Shown here in pieces: positions 28,914-39,483 of a DNA stretch of 64,000 nucleotides; position 1 is the first letter of the stretch, and each line of letters starts with the position of its first letter. The stretch is from the NCBI RefSeq assembly GCF_000421465.1, contig NZ_ATXB01000002.1, forward strand, positions 651,001 through 715,000, read 5' to 3'. Source of the DNA: Methylohalobius crimeensis 10Ki (lineage in GTDB: Bacteria > Pseudomonadota > Gammaproteobacteria > Methylococcales > Methylothermaceae). The notes below the pieces were generated by a model, which was given only the letters and a program-made list of their open reading frames with translations, made no database searches and was not told the DNA's origin. Both the position numbers and the translations under genes were made by a program.

Positions 28914-29336
28914 TCACTGAACCAAAAATTCGGTGAATAAAATATCCTCTAATCCTTCGCTGCCCGCGTATCGATCCAAAACCTTGCGTACCTCCTGCAA
29001 GGCGTCGCGGCGCAGTTTTTCCCGCTGTTCCAGGTTCGTTACCCGCTCCTCGGGCAGATCGCTCAACAACATAATCAGCGAATGTCGAATGATGGGGAGG
29101 TGTTGGCGGATTCTTTCCAGATTTTCCTTCCCATCAATCATCAACTGAATATTGGTACGAAGATAACGTCGCCTCCCCTCCAAATTGACGATCAACTTGG
29201 GCTTGACCGGCAAATAGTCCACCGGCGAAGCATTTTTCTCCTCGTTCGTCGCCCCTGCCTGGAGGGGAAGCGCGATTGCCAACAACAGCACCGGCAACCA
29301 GCTCATCAATGAACGCTGAAACCGCATTCCTTTCAT
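28914..29336 (-). CDS. fliL: FliL-like protein, orphan
   Basis: FliL is an inner-membrane protein that steadies the flagellar stator. About 140 residues are read from ATG 29336; the frame is open to 29357. A hydrophobic N-terminal segment (about 11-27) anchors or exports it. The C-terminal domain has KPKLIVNLEGRRRYLRTNIQ and ends GLEDILFTEFLVQ, both FliL features. No other flagellar gene is in the window, so its role may be flagellar or a related stator function elsewhere. Confidence 0.75.
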   Translation of the reverse strand: MKGMRFQRSLMSWLPVLLLAIALPLQAGATNEEKNASPVDYLPVKPKLIVNLEGRRRYLRTNIQLMIDGKENLERIRQHLPIIRHSLIMLLSDLPEERVTNLEQREKLRRDALQEVRKVLDRYAGSEGLEDILFTEFLVQ

Positions 29337-29395
29337 TGTCCACACCTTAAACATCAAACTAAATCACAGTTTCAGTATAGAACCGCAAGCAGCCT

Positions 29396-31420
29396 TTACA
29401 CCAAGTCTCGCGGGATGGTACGCGACCAGTTTTCCGAAAAAACGCGCATCTCCCCTTCGTAGGCATCCAGCTCGGCATGGATGTGGAAATGAGTGGCATC
29501 GGCGGTGAGCACCGTCCGGGTGGTGGTGCGCACCCACCAGTCGCCGCGGCGGAAATGGCGTCGGGTTCGCGTCTCGCCTTGGGGAGAATTGAAATCGTCT
29601 CCGCGATAGGTGTACCAATTCCAGGTGGCATCGCCGACTTCCCAATCCAGCTCCGGGAAGTAGAAAGTTCCCTCGTCCTTGATCACTTCCAGCACCGATT
29701 CATCCCCGGCCAAATCGCGATGCACCCACCAATTGTGGTGCGCCGGTTCGCGTTGAATCACCTCCGGCGGCGCGGCCCCCTGCGCCGGTTCGAAAACCAC
29801 CCGGGTATCTTCCGGCCGAGGCTCGCGTACCGGCAGTCGCAGCGCGCTGTTCCGGGTAAATATCTGCAGACGCACAGGGCGGGGCGGTGGCCAGGCCAAT
29901 GCCCAATAAGACGTGGAAAGGGAAAGTCGGATGCGGTGGCCTGGGGGAAAACGTTGCGCAATATAATTCAGTTCGACCCGCACTCGATAGGATTTACCCG
30001 ACTCCAAGGGCTCGGGCCGGTCGTGACCGTTGCGGTGGGTCAGGTTGAGCAGGCCGTAAGTGACCCGCGTGGCTTTGCCGTCGGGAGCCACGTCCGACAA
30101 ACGGGCCGCCACCATGGCCACCGGCTGGTCGGCGGCCATTTCCAACTCCACTGCGGGTGCCCCCAGGATCTCCATTGTCTCCTGCAGAGGAGCGCTTTCA
30201 TAAACCAAGGCGCCCCCGTCTTCCTCGCGCTGGTCGTGGGGCAGATCGGGCGCCGCCGTATAAGAACACCATTTGCCGGCAAACAAGCCGACGCTGAGCG
30301 GAGATTGTATCGACTGTTCGCTGTCGCTGCCCCGCGCTTTGTCGCGTGACGAAGTTAAACGATCGGGCGCCAAGTACAGGGTTCGCCAGCGCGGTTGGCG
30401 GGGGGGCCAGACCGGTTCGGCCACCCAACGGCCGGGGCGGTAATCGTAGCGAGTGGTGGGTGGCACCGAGTCCAACATCCAGGCGCGCAGAAGAGGCTCG
30501 TCCATGATGCCGGTCTCCCTATCCTTGAGCCAATAATCCCACCACCGCAGCATCTCCTGCAAAAAACCGATGGCCGGGCCGGGACTGCCGCGATGGGGAT
30601 AGCGGTGTCCCCAGGGGCCGATGAGGCCGAGTCGCGACACCTGGAGATGCTCCAGCAGGCGGAAGATGGCGTTGGTATAACCGTCGGCCCAACCGCCCAC
30701 CGCCATCACCGGACATTGGATGGCGGCGTAGTCGTCGGAGACCGAACCGTGCTCCCAGTAGTCGTCGCGCCGTTGATGGCGGAGCCAGATTTCCAGCCAT
30801 AAGCCGCTTTTTTTCAGACGCTCGAGCCACATTTCCCGCCACCGATCGCCCACTAGATCCGGATCGGGGGGACAAGTATTGACCGAAAACATGGTGGTCG
30901 CCTCGGACAGATTGTCGGTCAACAGGCAGCCGCCCATGTAATGCATATTGTCCAGATAGAGATCGTCGGTGGAGCAAGCGGTGACGATCGCCTTCAGTTC
31001 GGGCGGTCGCTGCGAAGCCACTTGCAGGCTGTTGAATCCGCCCCAAGAAATGCCCATCATCCCCACCCGGCCATCGCACCAGGGTTGTTCCGCCAACCAG
31101 CGGATCACCGCCACGCCGTCGTCCAACTCTTGCTGCCGATACTGGTCGACCAAAATTCCCTCGGATTCGCCGGAGCCGCGCAAATCCACGCGCACGCAAG
31201 CGTAGCCGTGGCCGGCCAAATAAGGATGGGTTTGCGCGTCCCGCACCCGGGTCAAATCGCGTTTGCGATAGGGGATGTACTCGAAGATCGCCGGGACCGG
31301 TTCCTTTTCCGCCCCCGCCGGCAGCCAGATTTTCGCCGCCAGGCGGACGCCGTCGGGCATGGGAATCCAGGTATGTTCGATCTGGCGGATCTTGCGGGGA
31401 AACTTGCGGACGACCTTCAT
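29396..31420 (-). CDS. CocE/NonD family hydrolase (X-Pro dipeptidyl-peptidase-like)
   Basis: This alpha/beta hydrolase family cleaves esters or amides of acyl, peptide or drug-like substrates. It has 674 residues with an S15-type N-terminal domain; the nucleophile is Ser125 in GISWGGFN. A cap domain follows, then a C-terminal jelly-roll X-Pro domain (about 400-600). GAGGA precedes the ATG at 31420. No signal peptide is seen, so it is cytoplasmic. The upstream same-strand gene is an ATP-grasp enzyme, 84 bases away. The pair may make and break an amide, but the substrate is unknown. Confidence 0.85.
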   Translation of the reverse strand: MKVVRKFPRKIRQIEHTWIPMPDGVRLAAKIWLPAGAEKEPVPAIFEYIPYRKRDLTRVRDAQTHPYLAGHGYACVRVDLRGSGESEGILVDQYRQQELDDGVAVIRWLAEQPWCDGRVGMMGISWGGFNSLQVASQRPPELKAIVTACSTDDLYLDNMHYMGGCLLTDNLSEATTMFSVNTCPPDPDLVGDRWREMWLERLKKSGLWLEIWLRHQRRDDYWEHGSVSDDYAAIQCPVMAVGGWADGYTNAIFRLLEHLQVSRLGLIGPWGHRYPHRGSPGPAIGFLQEMLRWWDYWLKDRETGIMDEPLLRAWMLDSVPPTTRYDYRPGRWVAEPVWPPRQPRWRTLYLAPDRLTSSRDKARGSDSEQSIQSPLSVGLFAGKWCSYTAAPDLPHDQREEDGGALVYESAPLQETMEILGAPAVELEMAADQPVAMVAARLSDVAPDGKATRVTYGLLNLTHRNGHDRPEPLESGKSYRVRVELNYIAQRFPPGHRIRLSLSTSYWALAWPPPRPVRLQIFTRNSALRLPVREPRPEDTRVVFEPAQGAAPPEVIQREPAHHNWWVHRDLAGDESVLEVIKDEGTFYFPELDWEVGDATWNWYTYRGDDFNSPQGETRTRRHFRRGDWWVRTTTRTVLTADATHFHIHAELDAYEGEMRVFSENWSRTIPRDLV

Positions 31421-31504
31421 GGGAGCTTCCTCTGTAATCTTTTCCTAGGAGCCGTTGACATTCGTGGGGAGGAGCGCTGACTTTTTAGTCACTGCTGACA
31501 CCGC

Positions 31505-32824
31505 CTAGTATTTCACCTGGTCGAATTGCCATTCCTCTACGGGCCGGCCGTCGGAGAATTCGAATCGCAACCGCTGCGCCAGGTCCCGGTAATTAGCCAG
31601 CAAGGCCTTCTGGCTTTGCGCCCCGAGAAAGATATTGGCGATCTCGAAGCTGTAGCTGTCCTGGTCGCGCAGGATCGACAAGGGTTTCCCCGCTTCCACC
31701 AGTACCACTACCCTGCTGTCCGGAAACTCCCCCTCGATCGCCTGAATTTCTTCGGCGGAAGGGATGCGAGTGACGGTCGCGTCATGATACTTACGCAACA
31801 TGAATTTAGCCGCACACGCATAATTCCCTTCCTTGAAACCGAATTCCGGCTGGCGCCCCAGAGCGACGTCGATGGCCACCTCGTGATTGGATACGCCTTC
31901 CACCTTGATGAACTGGTCGGAATGCGACTGGGAAATGCGTGTGTTGACCTCCAGCACCCAGAGGCGATCGGTTTTTTCATCCCAGAAGAATTCTACGCCG
32001 AAGGGCGAGTTGTCGAAGCCGATGTGAGCCATCAAACGCTCGGTGGCTTCGATCATCCGCGCTTGAATCGAGTGCGGCCACACCGAGGGATATTCCCAGC
32101 GGGTAAAACTGAGCTGATGGGCATCCTTGACCCCGTCGATAATGCCGTGGACCGCCACCTTTCCCTCGAAGACGAATCCCTCTACGCCACATTGCTTGCC
32201 TTCGGTAATCTCCTCGGCGACGCAGTGATAGCCGTCCACCCCCTTTACCTCCGGCGGCAGCGCCGCATGGGCCAGCACCTGGTTGAAACCTTCCCCCAAG
32301 CGGGGAATGCGTTTACGGATGATCGGTATGGCATGATGGAAATCTTCAGCGCGGTCGATCCGGAAGCCCAGATGAGAGGCGAAGGATTTTACCGGCTTGA
32401 GCCAAAACGGATAAGCTAAATCGAGTTTATCCAACGCCCTGTCGTCGAAGGGATCGACCGCGGCGAATCGGGGGGTGTATTCGGGAATGGCTCGTTGCTG
32501 TTCCAAGCGCGCCCAATACTTGTGCTCGCACTTGAGCACACTTTCCAACGATGCCGAACGCAGCCCCAAGCGTCGACACAGGATCGGCAGGAGGGTGCTC
32601 GCCGGAAAATCCCAGTGGACGATGATGGCGTCCACGGTCCCGGGAAACTCAGCCAGCTGGTGTTCGGCCTTGGCCAGCAGCTGGTCGAAAGGGTAGGCCG
32701 CGGGGGTGATCACCTCATCATAGTCGAGCAGGCCGTGGAAGAGATAATCCTCGGCATGACGCACCTTGCGCACCATCTCCAGGTGAAACGGATCCAGACC
32801 AATGAGGAATAGGTTCTTTTTCAT
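31505..32824 (-). CDS. ATP-grasp ligase of unknown substrate
   Basis: ATP-grasp enzymes join a carboxylate to an amine or other nucleophile through an acyl-phosphate. I start at ATG 32824 (MKKNLFLIGLDPFH) with GGAGGGG upstream; a 17-codon extension is unlikely. The 439 residues include an N-terminal Rossmann-like part, a lysine-bearing ATP-grasp segment (FWLKPVKSF) and the metal site FGVEFFWDEK...LWVLEVNTRISQSHSDQ. It resembles carbamoyl-phosphate-synthase-like ligases. It is between a superoxide-reductase-like gene and a CocE hydrolase gene, all on the minus strand. Confidence 0.8.
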   Translation of the reverse strand: MKKNLFLIGLDPFHLEMVRKVRHAEDYLFHGLLDYDEVITPAAYPFDQLLAKAEHQLAEFPGTVDAIIVHWDFPASTLLPILCRRLGLRSASLESVLKCEHKYWARLEQQRAIPEYTPRFAAVDPFDDRALDKLDLAYPFWLKPVKSFASHLGFRIDRAEDFHHAIPIIRKRIPRLGEGFNQVLAHAALPPEVKGVDGYHCVAEEITEGKQCGVEGFVFEGKVAVHGIIDGVKDAHQLSFTRWEYPSVWPHSIQARMIEATERLMAHIGFDNSPFGVEFFWDEKTDRLWVLEVNTRISQSHSDQFIKVEGVSNHEVAIDVALGRQPEFGFKEGNYACAAKFMLRKYHDATVTRIPSAEEIQAIEGEFPDSRVVVLVEAGKPLSILRDQDSYSFEIANIFLGAQSQKALLANYRDLAQRLRFEFSDGRPVEEWQFDQVKY

Positions 32825-32925
32825 ACCCCTCCGGGCCACTCCGAGAAACCAGGCGCATTCAGCGGCTATCGACATGGAATCCCGGCTGGTTGCTCGTCCA
32901 CCTCGATACGAGCTGATCGGTCAGA

Positions 32926-33342
32926 TCACAAGGAATAACTTTTCAGCCAGGTATCGTGAAGATTACACACGCTCAAAATGTAAATGGGTCCCTGCTGATC
33001 TTCCAGGGTAAATTCGGAAATCGGTGTTTTGTCCTTTATGGGATCGAACAGGTTTTCGGCCAGAAAACGATAGTTCCGATCCAGGACAATATGCTTGACG
33101 ATATAGTGATCGTAGCCATCCATGGGGTGGGGCGTCGTCACCCGAAGGACGCCCTTGTCGAGCTTCTCCACATAGGGGACGTGGCCGGTTTCCTTGCCTT
33201 GCCAGCGGCCGGGGGCTCTCTGGGAATAATACACTCCGCCGGCCATTTCGGCCTCGGCGGATTCTCCCAACGCCCTGCCCGATACGACGAGTCCGGCGAC
33301 GGAACCTGCTGCGGTGAGGCGAATAAACTCTCTGCGTTTCAT
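32926..33342 (-). CDS. Tat-exported superoxide-reductase-like (desulfoferrodoxin family) protein
   Basis: The 138-residue protein starts MKRREFIRLTAAGSVAGLVV, a twin-arginine signal. The mature part matches the iron centre of superoxide reductases: His54 (GHVPYVE), His72 and His79 (PHPMDGYDHYI), Cys126 and His129 (VCNLHDTW). All five positions expected to bind iron are present except that only three of the four usual equatorial His can be placed by eye. The Lys before the first His, which gives catalysis in neelaredoxins, is Gly. It may handle superoxide in the periplasm. AGGAAGGAAATG gives the start. Confidence 0.75.
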   Translation of the reverse strand: MKRREFIRLTAAGSVAGLVVSGRALGESAEAEMAGGVYYSQRAPGRWQGKETGHVPYVEKLDKGVLRVTTPHPMDGYDHYIVKHIVLDRNYRFLAENLFDPIKDKTPISEFTLEDQQGPIYILSVCNLHDTWLKSYSL

Positions 33343-33392
33343 TTCCTTCCTCCCTATCGTGAGAAGAAAATTTCCAACCCGGAAACCCTATC

Positions 33393-35240
33393 CTATTCCA
33401 CTGTCACCGATTTGGCCAGGTTCCGCGGCTGATCCACGTCGGTCCCCTTGATCACCGCCACGTAATAGGCGAGCAACTGCAAGGGCACGGTGAAAATCAC
33501 CGGCGACATTTCATTTTCGCTGGGAGTGACGGTCAAGACGTGGGTGTATTCGTCCGGCTGGACGTCCAGGGTTTCGTCGGCGAACACGAGCAACTCGCCG
33601 CCGCGCGCCCGCACTTCCTGCAAATTGGACTTGAGCTTTTCCAGCAAACGGTTGTGGGGAGCCACCGTGATGACCGGCATCGCCGCATCCACCAATGCCA
33701 AGGGACCGTGTTTCAATTCCCCGGCGGGATAGGCTTCGGCATGGATATAGGAGATTTCCTTCAGCTTCAGAGCGCCCTCCATGGCGACCGGGTAATGGCT
33801 GCCCCGCCCCAAAAACAAGGCATGATGTTTGTCGGCGAAGCGTTCGGAGAAGGTTTTGATCTGATCGTTCAACTCCAGCACGTCTTCCACTCGCGCCGGC
33901 AGGGAGAACAATTGGGAGGCGATTCGCTTTTCCGTCACCCGATCCAGCTTGTGGCGCCGCCCCAGCACGATCACCAGCATCATCAAGGCCACCAATTGCG
34001 TGGTGAATGCCTTGGTGGAAGCGACGCCGATCTCGGGGCCGGCGCGGGTCAACAACACCAAATCCGAGGCCCGCACCAGGGAGCTTTCCTGAACGTTGCA
34101 AATGGCCAGGGAAGCGATCGCACCCAATTGCTTGGCTTCCTCCAGAGCCGCCAGGGTATCGGCGGTTTCCCCGGACTGGGAAATGGTCACCACCAAAGTA
34201 TCCGGCAACAGGACCGGATCGCGGTAGCGATATTCGCTCGCCACTTCGACGTTGCAAGGAATGCCGGCCAAAGACTCCATCCAATATTTGGCCACCAAGC
34301 CGGCGTGGTAGCTGGTGCCGCACGCCAAAAGCTGAACCGCTTTGACCCGATCGAACAATTCCGGCGCTTGGATGCCGAAGGTTTCTTCCAACAGCTTGAG
34401 ACCGTTGAAGCGGCCTTCCAGGGTTTCGGCGATGGCGCGCGGCTGCTCGAAAATTTCCTTGAGCATGTAATGGCGGTATTGGCCCCGCTCCACCGCGTCC
34501 AGGCGGACTTCGCTTTCCTTGAGGGGACGCTCGACTTCCTGCCCGTGTTCGTCGAAGATCCGGTAGCCTTCCGGGGATAATTCCACGAAATCCCCTTCCT
34601 CCAAGAAGATGAAGCGCTGGGTCACCGGCAAAAGCGCGGCGATATCGGAGGCGATGAAATATTCCCCGATGCCGATTCCCACCACCAAAGGACTGCCCCG
34701 CCGGCACGCCACCAGCCTATCGGGTTCCTGGGTACTGATGACCCCGATGGCGTAGGCGCCTTCCAACCGCTGGACCGTTGCTTGCACCGCCTCCAACAGG
34801 GAGTCGGTGTACTTGAGCTGATCGTAGACCGCGTGGACAATGACTTCGGTATCGGTCTCGGAAGTAAATTCGTAGCCTTGCGCGCTCTGCTCTTCCCGCA
34901 GTCGCTCGTAGTTCTCGATGATACCGTTGTGGACCAGGGCCACGGTGCTGCGGCAAACGTGGGGGTGGGCGTTTTGCTCGCTGGGGACCCCGTGGGTGGC
35001 CCAACGGGTATGGGCGATGCCGGTGGGTCCGGCAAACGTATTTTCCTCCGAGTCTTTGATCGAGGCCAAGGCCGCTTCCAATTCGTCCACCTTGCCCTGC
35101 TTTCGGCAGCGCTGGATTCGTCCTTCTTCCAGAATCGCCACCCCGGCCGAATCATACCCCCGGTAGGCCAGCCGCTTGAGGCCTTCGACCAGAATCGGAA
35201 CTACGTCTCTTTGGGCGACTGCCCCCACAATCCCGCACAT
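33393..35240 (-). CDS. glmS: Glucosamine-fructose-6-phosphate aminotransferase (isomerising)
   Basis: GlmS makes glucosamine 6-phosphate from fructose 6-phosphate and glutamine, starting the UDP-GlcNAc route to peptidoglycan and lipopolysaccharide. The mature protein starts MCGIVGAV at 35240, where Cys2 is the glutaminase nucleophile; the frame is open upstream but not used. Two SIS sugar-binding domains follow (ACGTSYHAG, FLGRGSHYPVA), and the end is PRNLAKSVTVE as usual. GlmU lies 13 bases upstream on the same strand. I see no ribozyme-like element before it, as expected outside Gram-positives. Confidence 0.96.
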   Translation of the reverse strand: MCGIVGAVAQRDVVPILVEGLKRLAYRGYDSAGVAILEEGRIQRCRKQGKVDELEAALASIKDSEENTFAGPTGIAHTRWATHGVPSEQNAHPHVCRSTVALVHNGIIENYERLREEQSAQGYEFTSETDTEVIVHAVYDQLKYTDSLLEAVQATVQRLEGAYAIGVISTQEPDRLVACRRGSPLVVGIGIGEYFIASDIAALLPVTQRFIFLEEGDFVELSPEGYRIFDEHGQEVERPLKESEVRLDAVERGQYRHYMLKEIFEQPRAIAETLEGRFNGLKLLEETFGIQAPELFDRVKAVQLLACGTSYHAGLVAKYWMESLAGIPCNVEVASEYRYRDPVLLPDTLVVTISQSGETADTLAALEEAKQLGAIASLAICNVQESSLVRASDLVLLTRAGPEIGVASTKAFTTQLVALMMLVIVLGRRHKLDRVTEKRIASQLFSLPARVEDVLELNDQIKTFSERFADKHHALFLGRGSHYPVAMEGALKLKEISYIHAEAYPAGELKHGPLALVDAAMPVITVAPHNRLLEKLKSNLQEVRARGGELLVFADETLDVQPDEYTHVLTVTPSENEMSPVIFTVPLQLLAYYVAVIKGTDVDQPRNLAKSVTVE

Positions 35241-35253
35241 AGGCGTACCTCGC

Positions 35254-36621
35254 TTAACGTTGTTTGGTCGGACGTTGCCAATGCTCAATAGTGAACTGCT
35301 TGCTGCGGCTCAAGGTCAATTTCTCCGCCGGGGCATCGTGCGTGATGGTGGACCCGGCGCCGATGGTGGCGTCGCGCCCCACTTTCACCGGCGCCACCAA
35401 TTGGGTATCGGAACCGATAAAGGCGCCGTCCTCGATCACCGTTTTATGTTTGTTGGCGCCGTCGTAATTGCAGGTGATGGTCCCCGCGCCCACGTTGACC
35501 CCGGCCCCAACCTCGCTATCGCCGATATAACTGAGATGATTGACCTTGGTCCCGCCGCCGAGAGTGGATTTCTTGATTTCCACGAAATTCCCCACATGGG
35601 CCTCTTCCGCCAGCACCGTTTCCGGTCGAATGCGCGCGAACGGCCCGACCCGGCTACGGGCTCCGATTTCAGCCTGCTCGATGACACTGTGGCTCATAAT
35701 TTCCACGTCGTCGCCGATGACCGCGTCCCGAATGACCACCTGGGGACCGATTTTGACCCGATGGCCGAGACGAACCGTACCTTCCAGAAGCACGTTCACG
35801 TCGATTTCCACGTCCCGTCCCACCGCTTCCAGATCGCCTCGTAGATCGAATCTGGCCGGATCGCGCAAAGTCACCCCCCGGTCGAGCAAGTCCTCGGCCT
35901 GACGACTTTGATAGATCCGCTCCAAAGCCGCCAGTTGGCGTTTGTTGTTGACCCCCGCCACATCGTTCGGCGGGGCGCTCACGGTCTCGATCATCATCCC
36001 TTCGGTCGCCGCCATGGCGATCACATCGGTCAGATAATATTCCCCCTGAGCGTTGTCGTTGTCGAGCCGATCCAGCCAGGTTTTTAATTTAAATCCCGGC
36101 ACCGCCAGGATGCCGGTATTGACCTCGGTTATCCGCTTTTCTTCGGCAGCGGCGTCTTTTTCCTCCACGATCCGCACCACCCGTCCATCGGCGTCTCGGA
36201 CGATGCGACCGTAGCCGGTGGGATCGTTCATATCCACCGTCAACAAGGCCAAGGTATCCGTTGCCGCCACGGAAAGCAATCTTTCCAGGGGAGGTCTTTG
36301 CAGAAGAGGCACATCGCCGTATAGCACCAGAATCAAGGCATCGTCACGCAGTACCGGCAAGGCCTGCTGCACCGCGTGACCGGTGCCCAACTGGGGGGAT
36401 TGCTCGACCCAATGGGCCGACCAGTCGGGGAAACGCTGCCGCACTTGTTCCCCGCCATGCCCGTAGACGATGGCGGTGGTTTCCGGATTCAACTCACGGG
36501 CCCTTTCATAGACGTGCTGCAAAAGCGGCTTGCCGCCCACGGTATGGAGGATCTTGGGCCGGTCCGAGCGCATTCGGGTTCCCTGGCCCGCGGCGAGAAT
36601 TACGATATTCAAGGACGTCAT
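35254..36621 (-). CDS. glmU: Bifunctional UDP-N-acetylglucosamine pyrophosphorylase/glucosamine-1-phosphate acetyltransferase
   Basis: GlmU acetylates glucosamine 1-phosphate and couples it to UTP. I start at ATG 36621 (MTSLNIVILAAGQGTRM), preceded by AAAGGA; the frame extends to 36711 without support. The nucleotidyltransferase domain has LAAGQGTRMRSDRPK (about 8-22). A left-handed beta-helix with hexapeptide repeats forms the C-terminal acetyltransferase. At 455 residues it is standard length. It sits directly downstream of the ATP synthase operon, separated by a terminator, and leads into glmS. Confidence 0.96.
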   Translation of the reverse strand: MTSLNIVILAAGQGTRMRSDRPKILHTVGGKPLLQHVYERARELNPETTAIVYGHGGEQVRQRFPDWSAHWVEQSPQLGTGHAVQQALPVLRDDALILVLYGDVPLLQRPPLERLLSVAATDTLALLTVDMNDPTGYGRIVRDADGRVVRIVEEKDAAAEEKRITEVNTGILAVPGFKLKTWLDRLDNDNAQGEYYLTDVIAMAATEGMMIETVSAPPNDVAGVNNKRQLAALERIYQSRQAEDLLDRGVTLRDPARFDLRGDLEAVGRDVEIDVNVLLEGTVRLGHRVKIGPQVVIRDAVIGDDVEIMSHSVIEQAEIGARSRVGPFARIRPETVLAEEAHVGNFVEIKKSTLGGGTKVNHLSYIGDSEVGAGVNVGAGTITCNYDGANKHKTVIEDGAFIGSDTQLVAPVKVGRDATIGAGSTITHDAPAEKLTLSRSKQFTIEHWQRPTKQR

Positions 36622-36679
36622 CTCCAATCCTTTCAATTCAGATAGATTAACCTTAGCCAAAAAAACCCGGATCTTAAAG

Positions 36680-36718
36680 CAAAAAAGCCCGTCGGAAGCT
36701 CCTTCTTCCAACAGGCTT
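36680..36718 (-). terminator. Rho-independent terminator after atpC
   Basis: On the minus strand GCCTGTTGGAAG pairs with CTTCCGACGGGC, a 12-bp stem with two G-T pairs and a loop of six bases. Six T follow at 36685-36680. It lies 27 bases past the atpC stop and upstream of glmU, so it should end the ATP synthase transcript. Confidence 0.85.
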
Positions 36719-36744
36719 TGCGAACACCGGACCGGAAATTTGAC

Positions 36745-37179
36745 TTATTTCTGAAACCGGCCCTTGCCTTTTTTATAGCGCTCCAGCACTTGGAGCTGCC
36801 GGATCGCTTCGGCCAATTCGGCCTGAGCGGTGGCGTAGTCGATCTTGCCGGATCGATCCTTGAGCGCTTCCTCCGCCCGCCGCTTGGCTTCCAGGGCGGC
36901 CGCCTCGTCGATATCCTTGGCTCGAATGGCGGTATCCGCGAGCACCGTCACCACATGGGGCTGCACTTCGAGTACTCCGCCGGAAACGAAGAATGGCAAC
37001 TCCTCGTTCGCGCTCACTCGAACCCGGACTTCTCCGGCGCGGATGCGGGAAATGAACGGGGCGTGCCGGGGCGAGATACCCACCTCGCCCAACTCGGCCG
37101 GGGCGAAGACCATCTCCGCCAACCCCGAATAAATTTCCTCTTCCGCGCTTACGATATCTACATGAATGGTCATGGCCAT
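36745..37179 (-). CDS. atpC: ATP synthase epsilon subunit
   Basis: Epsilon links the central stalk to the c-ring and inhibits hydrolysis. The 144 residues show the N-terminal beta-sandwich (MTIHVDIVSAEEEIYSGLAE, FAPAELGEVGISPRHAP) and a C-terminal helical hairpin rich in Ala and Glu. An alternative ATG lies two codons in. It ends the operon and is followed by a terminator. Confidence 0.94.
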   Translation of the reverse strand: MAMTIHVDIVSAEEEIYSGLAEMVFAPAELGEVGISPRHAPFISRIRAGEVRVRVSANEELPFFVSGGVLEVQPHVVTVLADTAIRAKDIDEAAALEAKRRAEEALKDRSGKIDYATAQAELAEAIRQLQVLERYKKGKGRFQK

Positions 37180-37190
37180 ATATGCCTACC

Positions 37191-38585
<1,395 letters not shown>

Positions 38586-38610
38586 TTAAGTCCTGATTCT
38601 TCGTATTCGG

Positions 38611-39477
38611 TCACTGGATGGCCGCCGCGCCGGAAACGATCTCGGAGATTTCCTGGGTAATGGAAGCCTGCCGAGCCTTGTTGTAGACCAATTGCAGTTC
38701 ATCGATGAATTGCCCGGCATTGTCGGAAGCGCTTTTCATCGCCACCATTCGAGCCGCCTGTTCGCAGGCCTTGTTCTCCACCAAGCCTTGGAAAACGATC
38801 GATTCTATGTAGCGAGTCATCAGGTCATCCAGCACTTCCTTGGCGTCCGGTTCGTAGATGTAGTCCCAGTGGTGTCGAAGCTCTTCTTCCGCCTCTTCCA
38901 CGTCGACCGGCAAAAGCTTTTGAACCACCGGTCGTTGGGTCATGGTATTGACGAATTCGTTGAAGACCAGATACACCTCGTCCATTTCCACTTGGTCGTA
39001 CTTATCCAGCATGACTTTGACGGGACCCAGAATGTCCTCCAAATGAGGCTGATCTCCGATCTGGGTATTCTGGGCGACGATCTCGGCCCCGATTCGGGAG
39101 AAAAAGGATGCCCCTTTTTGACCGATCACGCTCATTTCCAAGGATAAGCCCATTTCTTCCCATGCCCGCATCCGTTGCAGCAATCCGCGGAAAAGGTTGG
39201 CGTTCAATCCGCCGCACAGGCCCCGGTCGGTGGAAATCAATACGATCCCGACGCGTTTGCCCTCGCGGGGCAAAAGATAGGGATGCCGGTATTCCGGATG
39301 GGCGTGGGCCAGATGGTGGATAATTTGACGCATCCGCTCCGCGTAGGGCCGGGTCGCCTGCATGCGATCCTGGGTCTTGCGCATCTTGCTCGCGGCGACC
39401 ATTTCCATGGCCTTGGTGATCTTCTGAGTATTCTTGATACTCTCGATCTTGGTGCGTATTTCTTTGCCTACAGCCAT
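38611..39477 (-). CDS. atpG: ATP synthase gamma subunit
   Basis: Gamma is the rotating shaft within F1. The 288 residues start [20 protein letters not shown], the highly conserved N-terminal helix, and end [19 protein letters not shown], the conserved C-terminal helix. The central segment with [15 protein letters not shown] is also conserved. It lies directly after atpA with a six-base gap. Confidence 0.96.
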   Translation of the reverse strand: MAVGKEIRTKIESIKNTQKITKAMEMVAASKMRKTQDRMQATRPYAERMRQIIHHLAHAHPEYRHPYLLPREGKRVGIVLISTDRGLCGGLNANLFRGLLQRMRAWEEMGLSLEMSVIGQKGASFFSRIGAEIVAQNTQIGDQPHLEDILGPVKVMLDKYDQVEMDEVYLVFNEFVNTMTQRPVVQKLLPVDVEEAEEELRHHWDYIYEPDAKEVLDDLMTRYIESIVFQGLVENKACEQAARMVAMKSASDNAGQFIDELQLVYNKARQASITQEISEIVSGAAAIQ

Positions 39478-39483
39478 GAGCCC

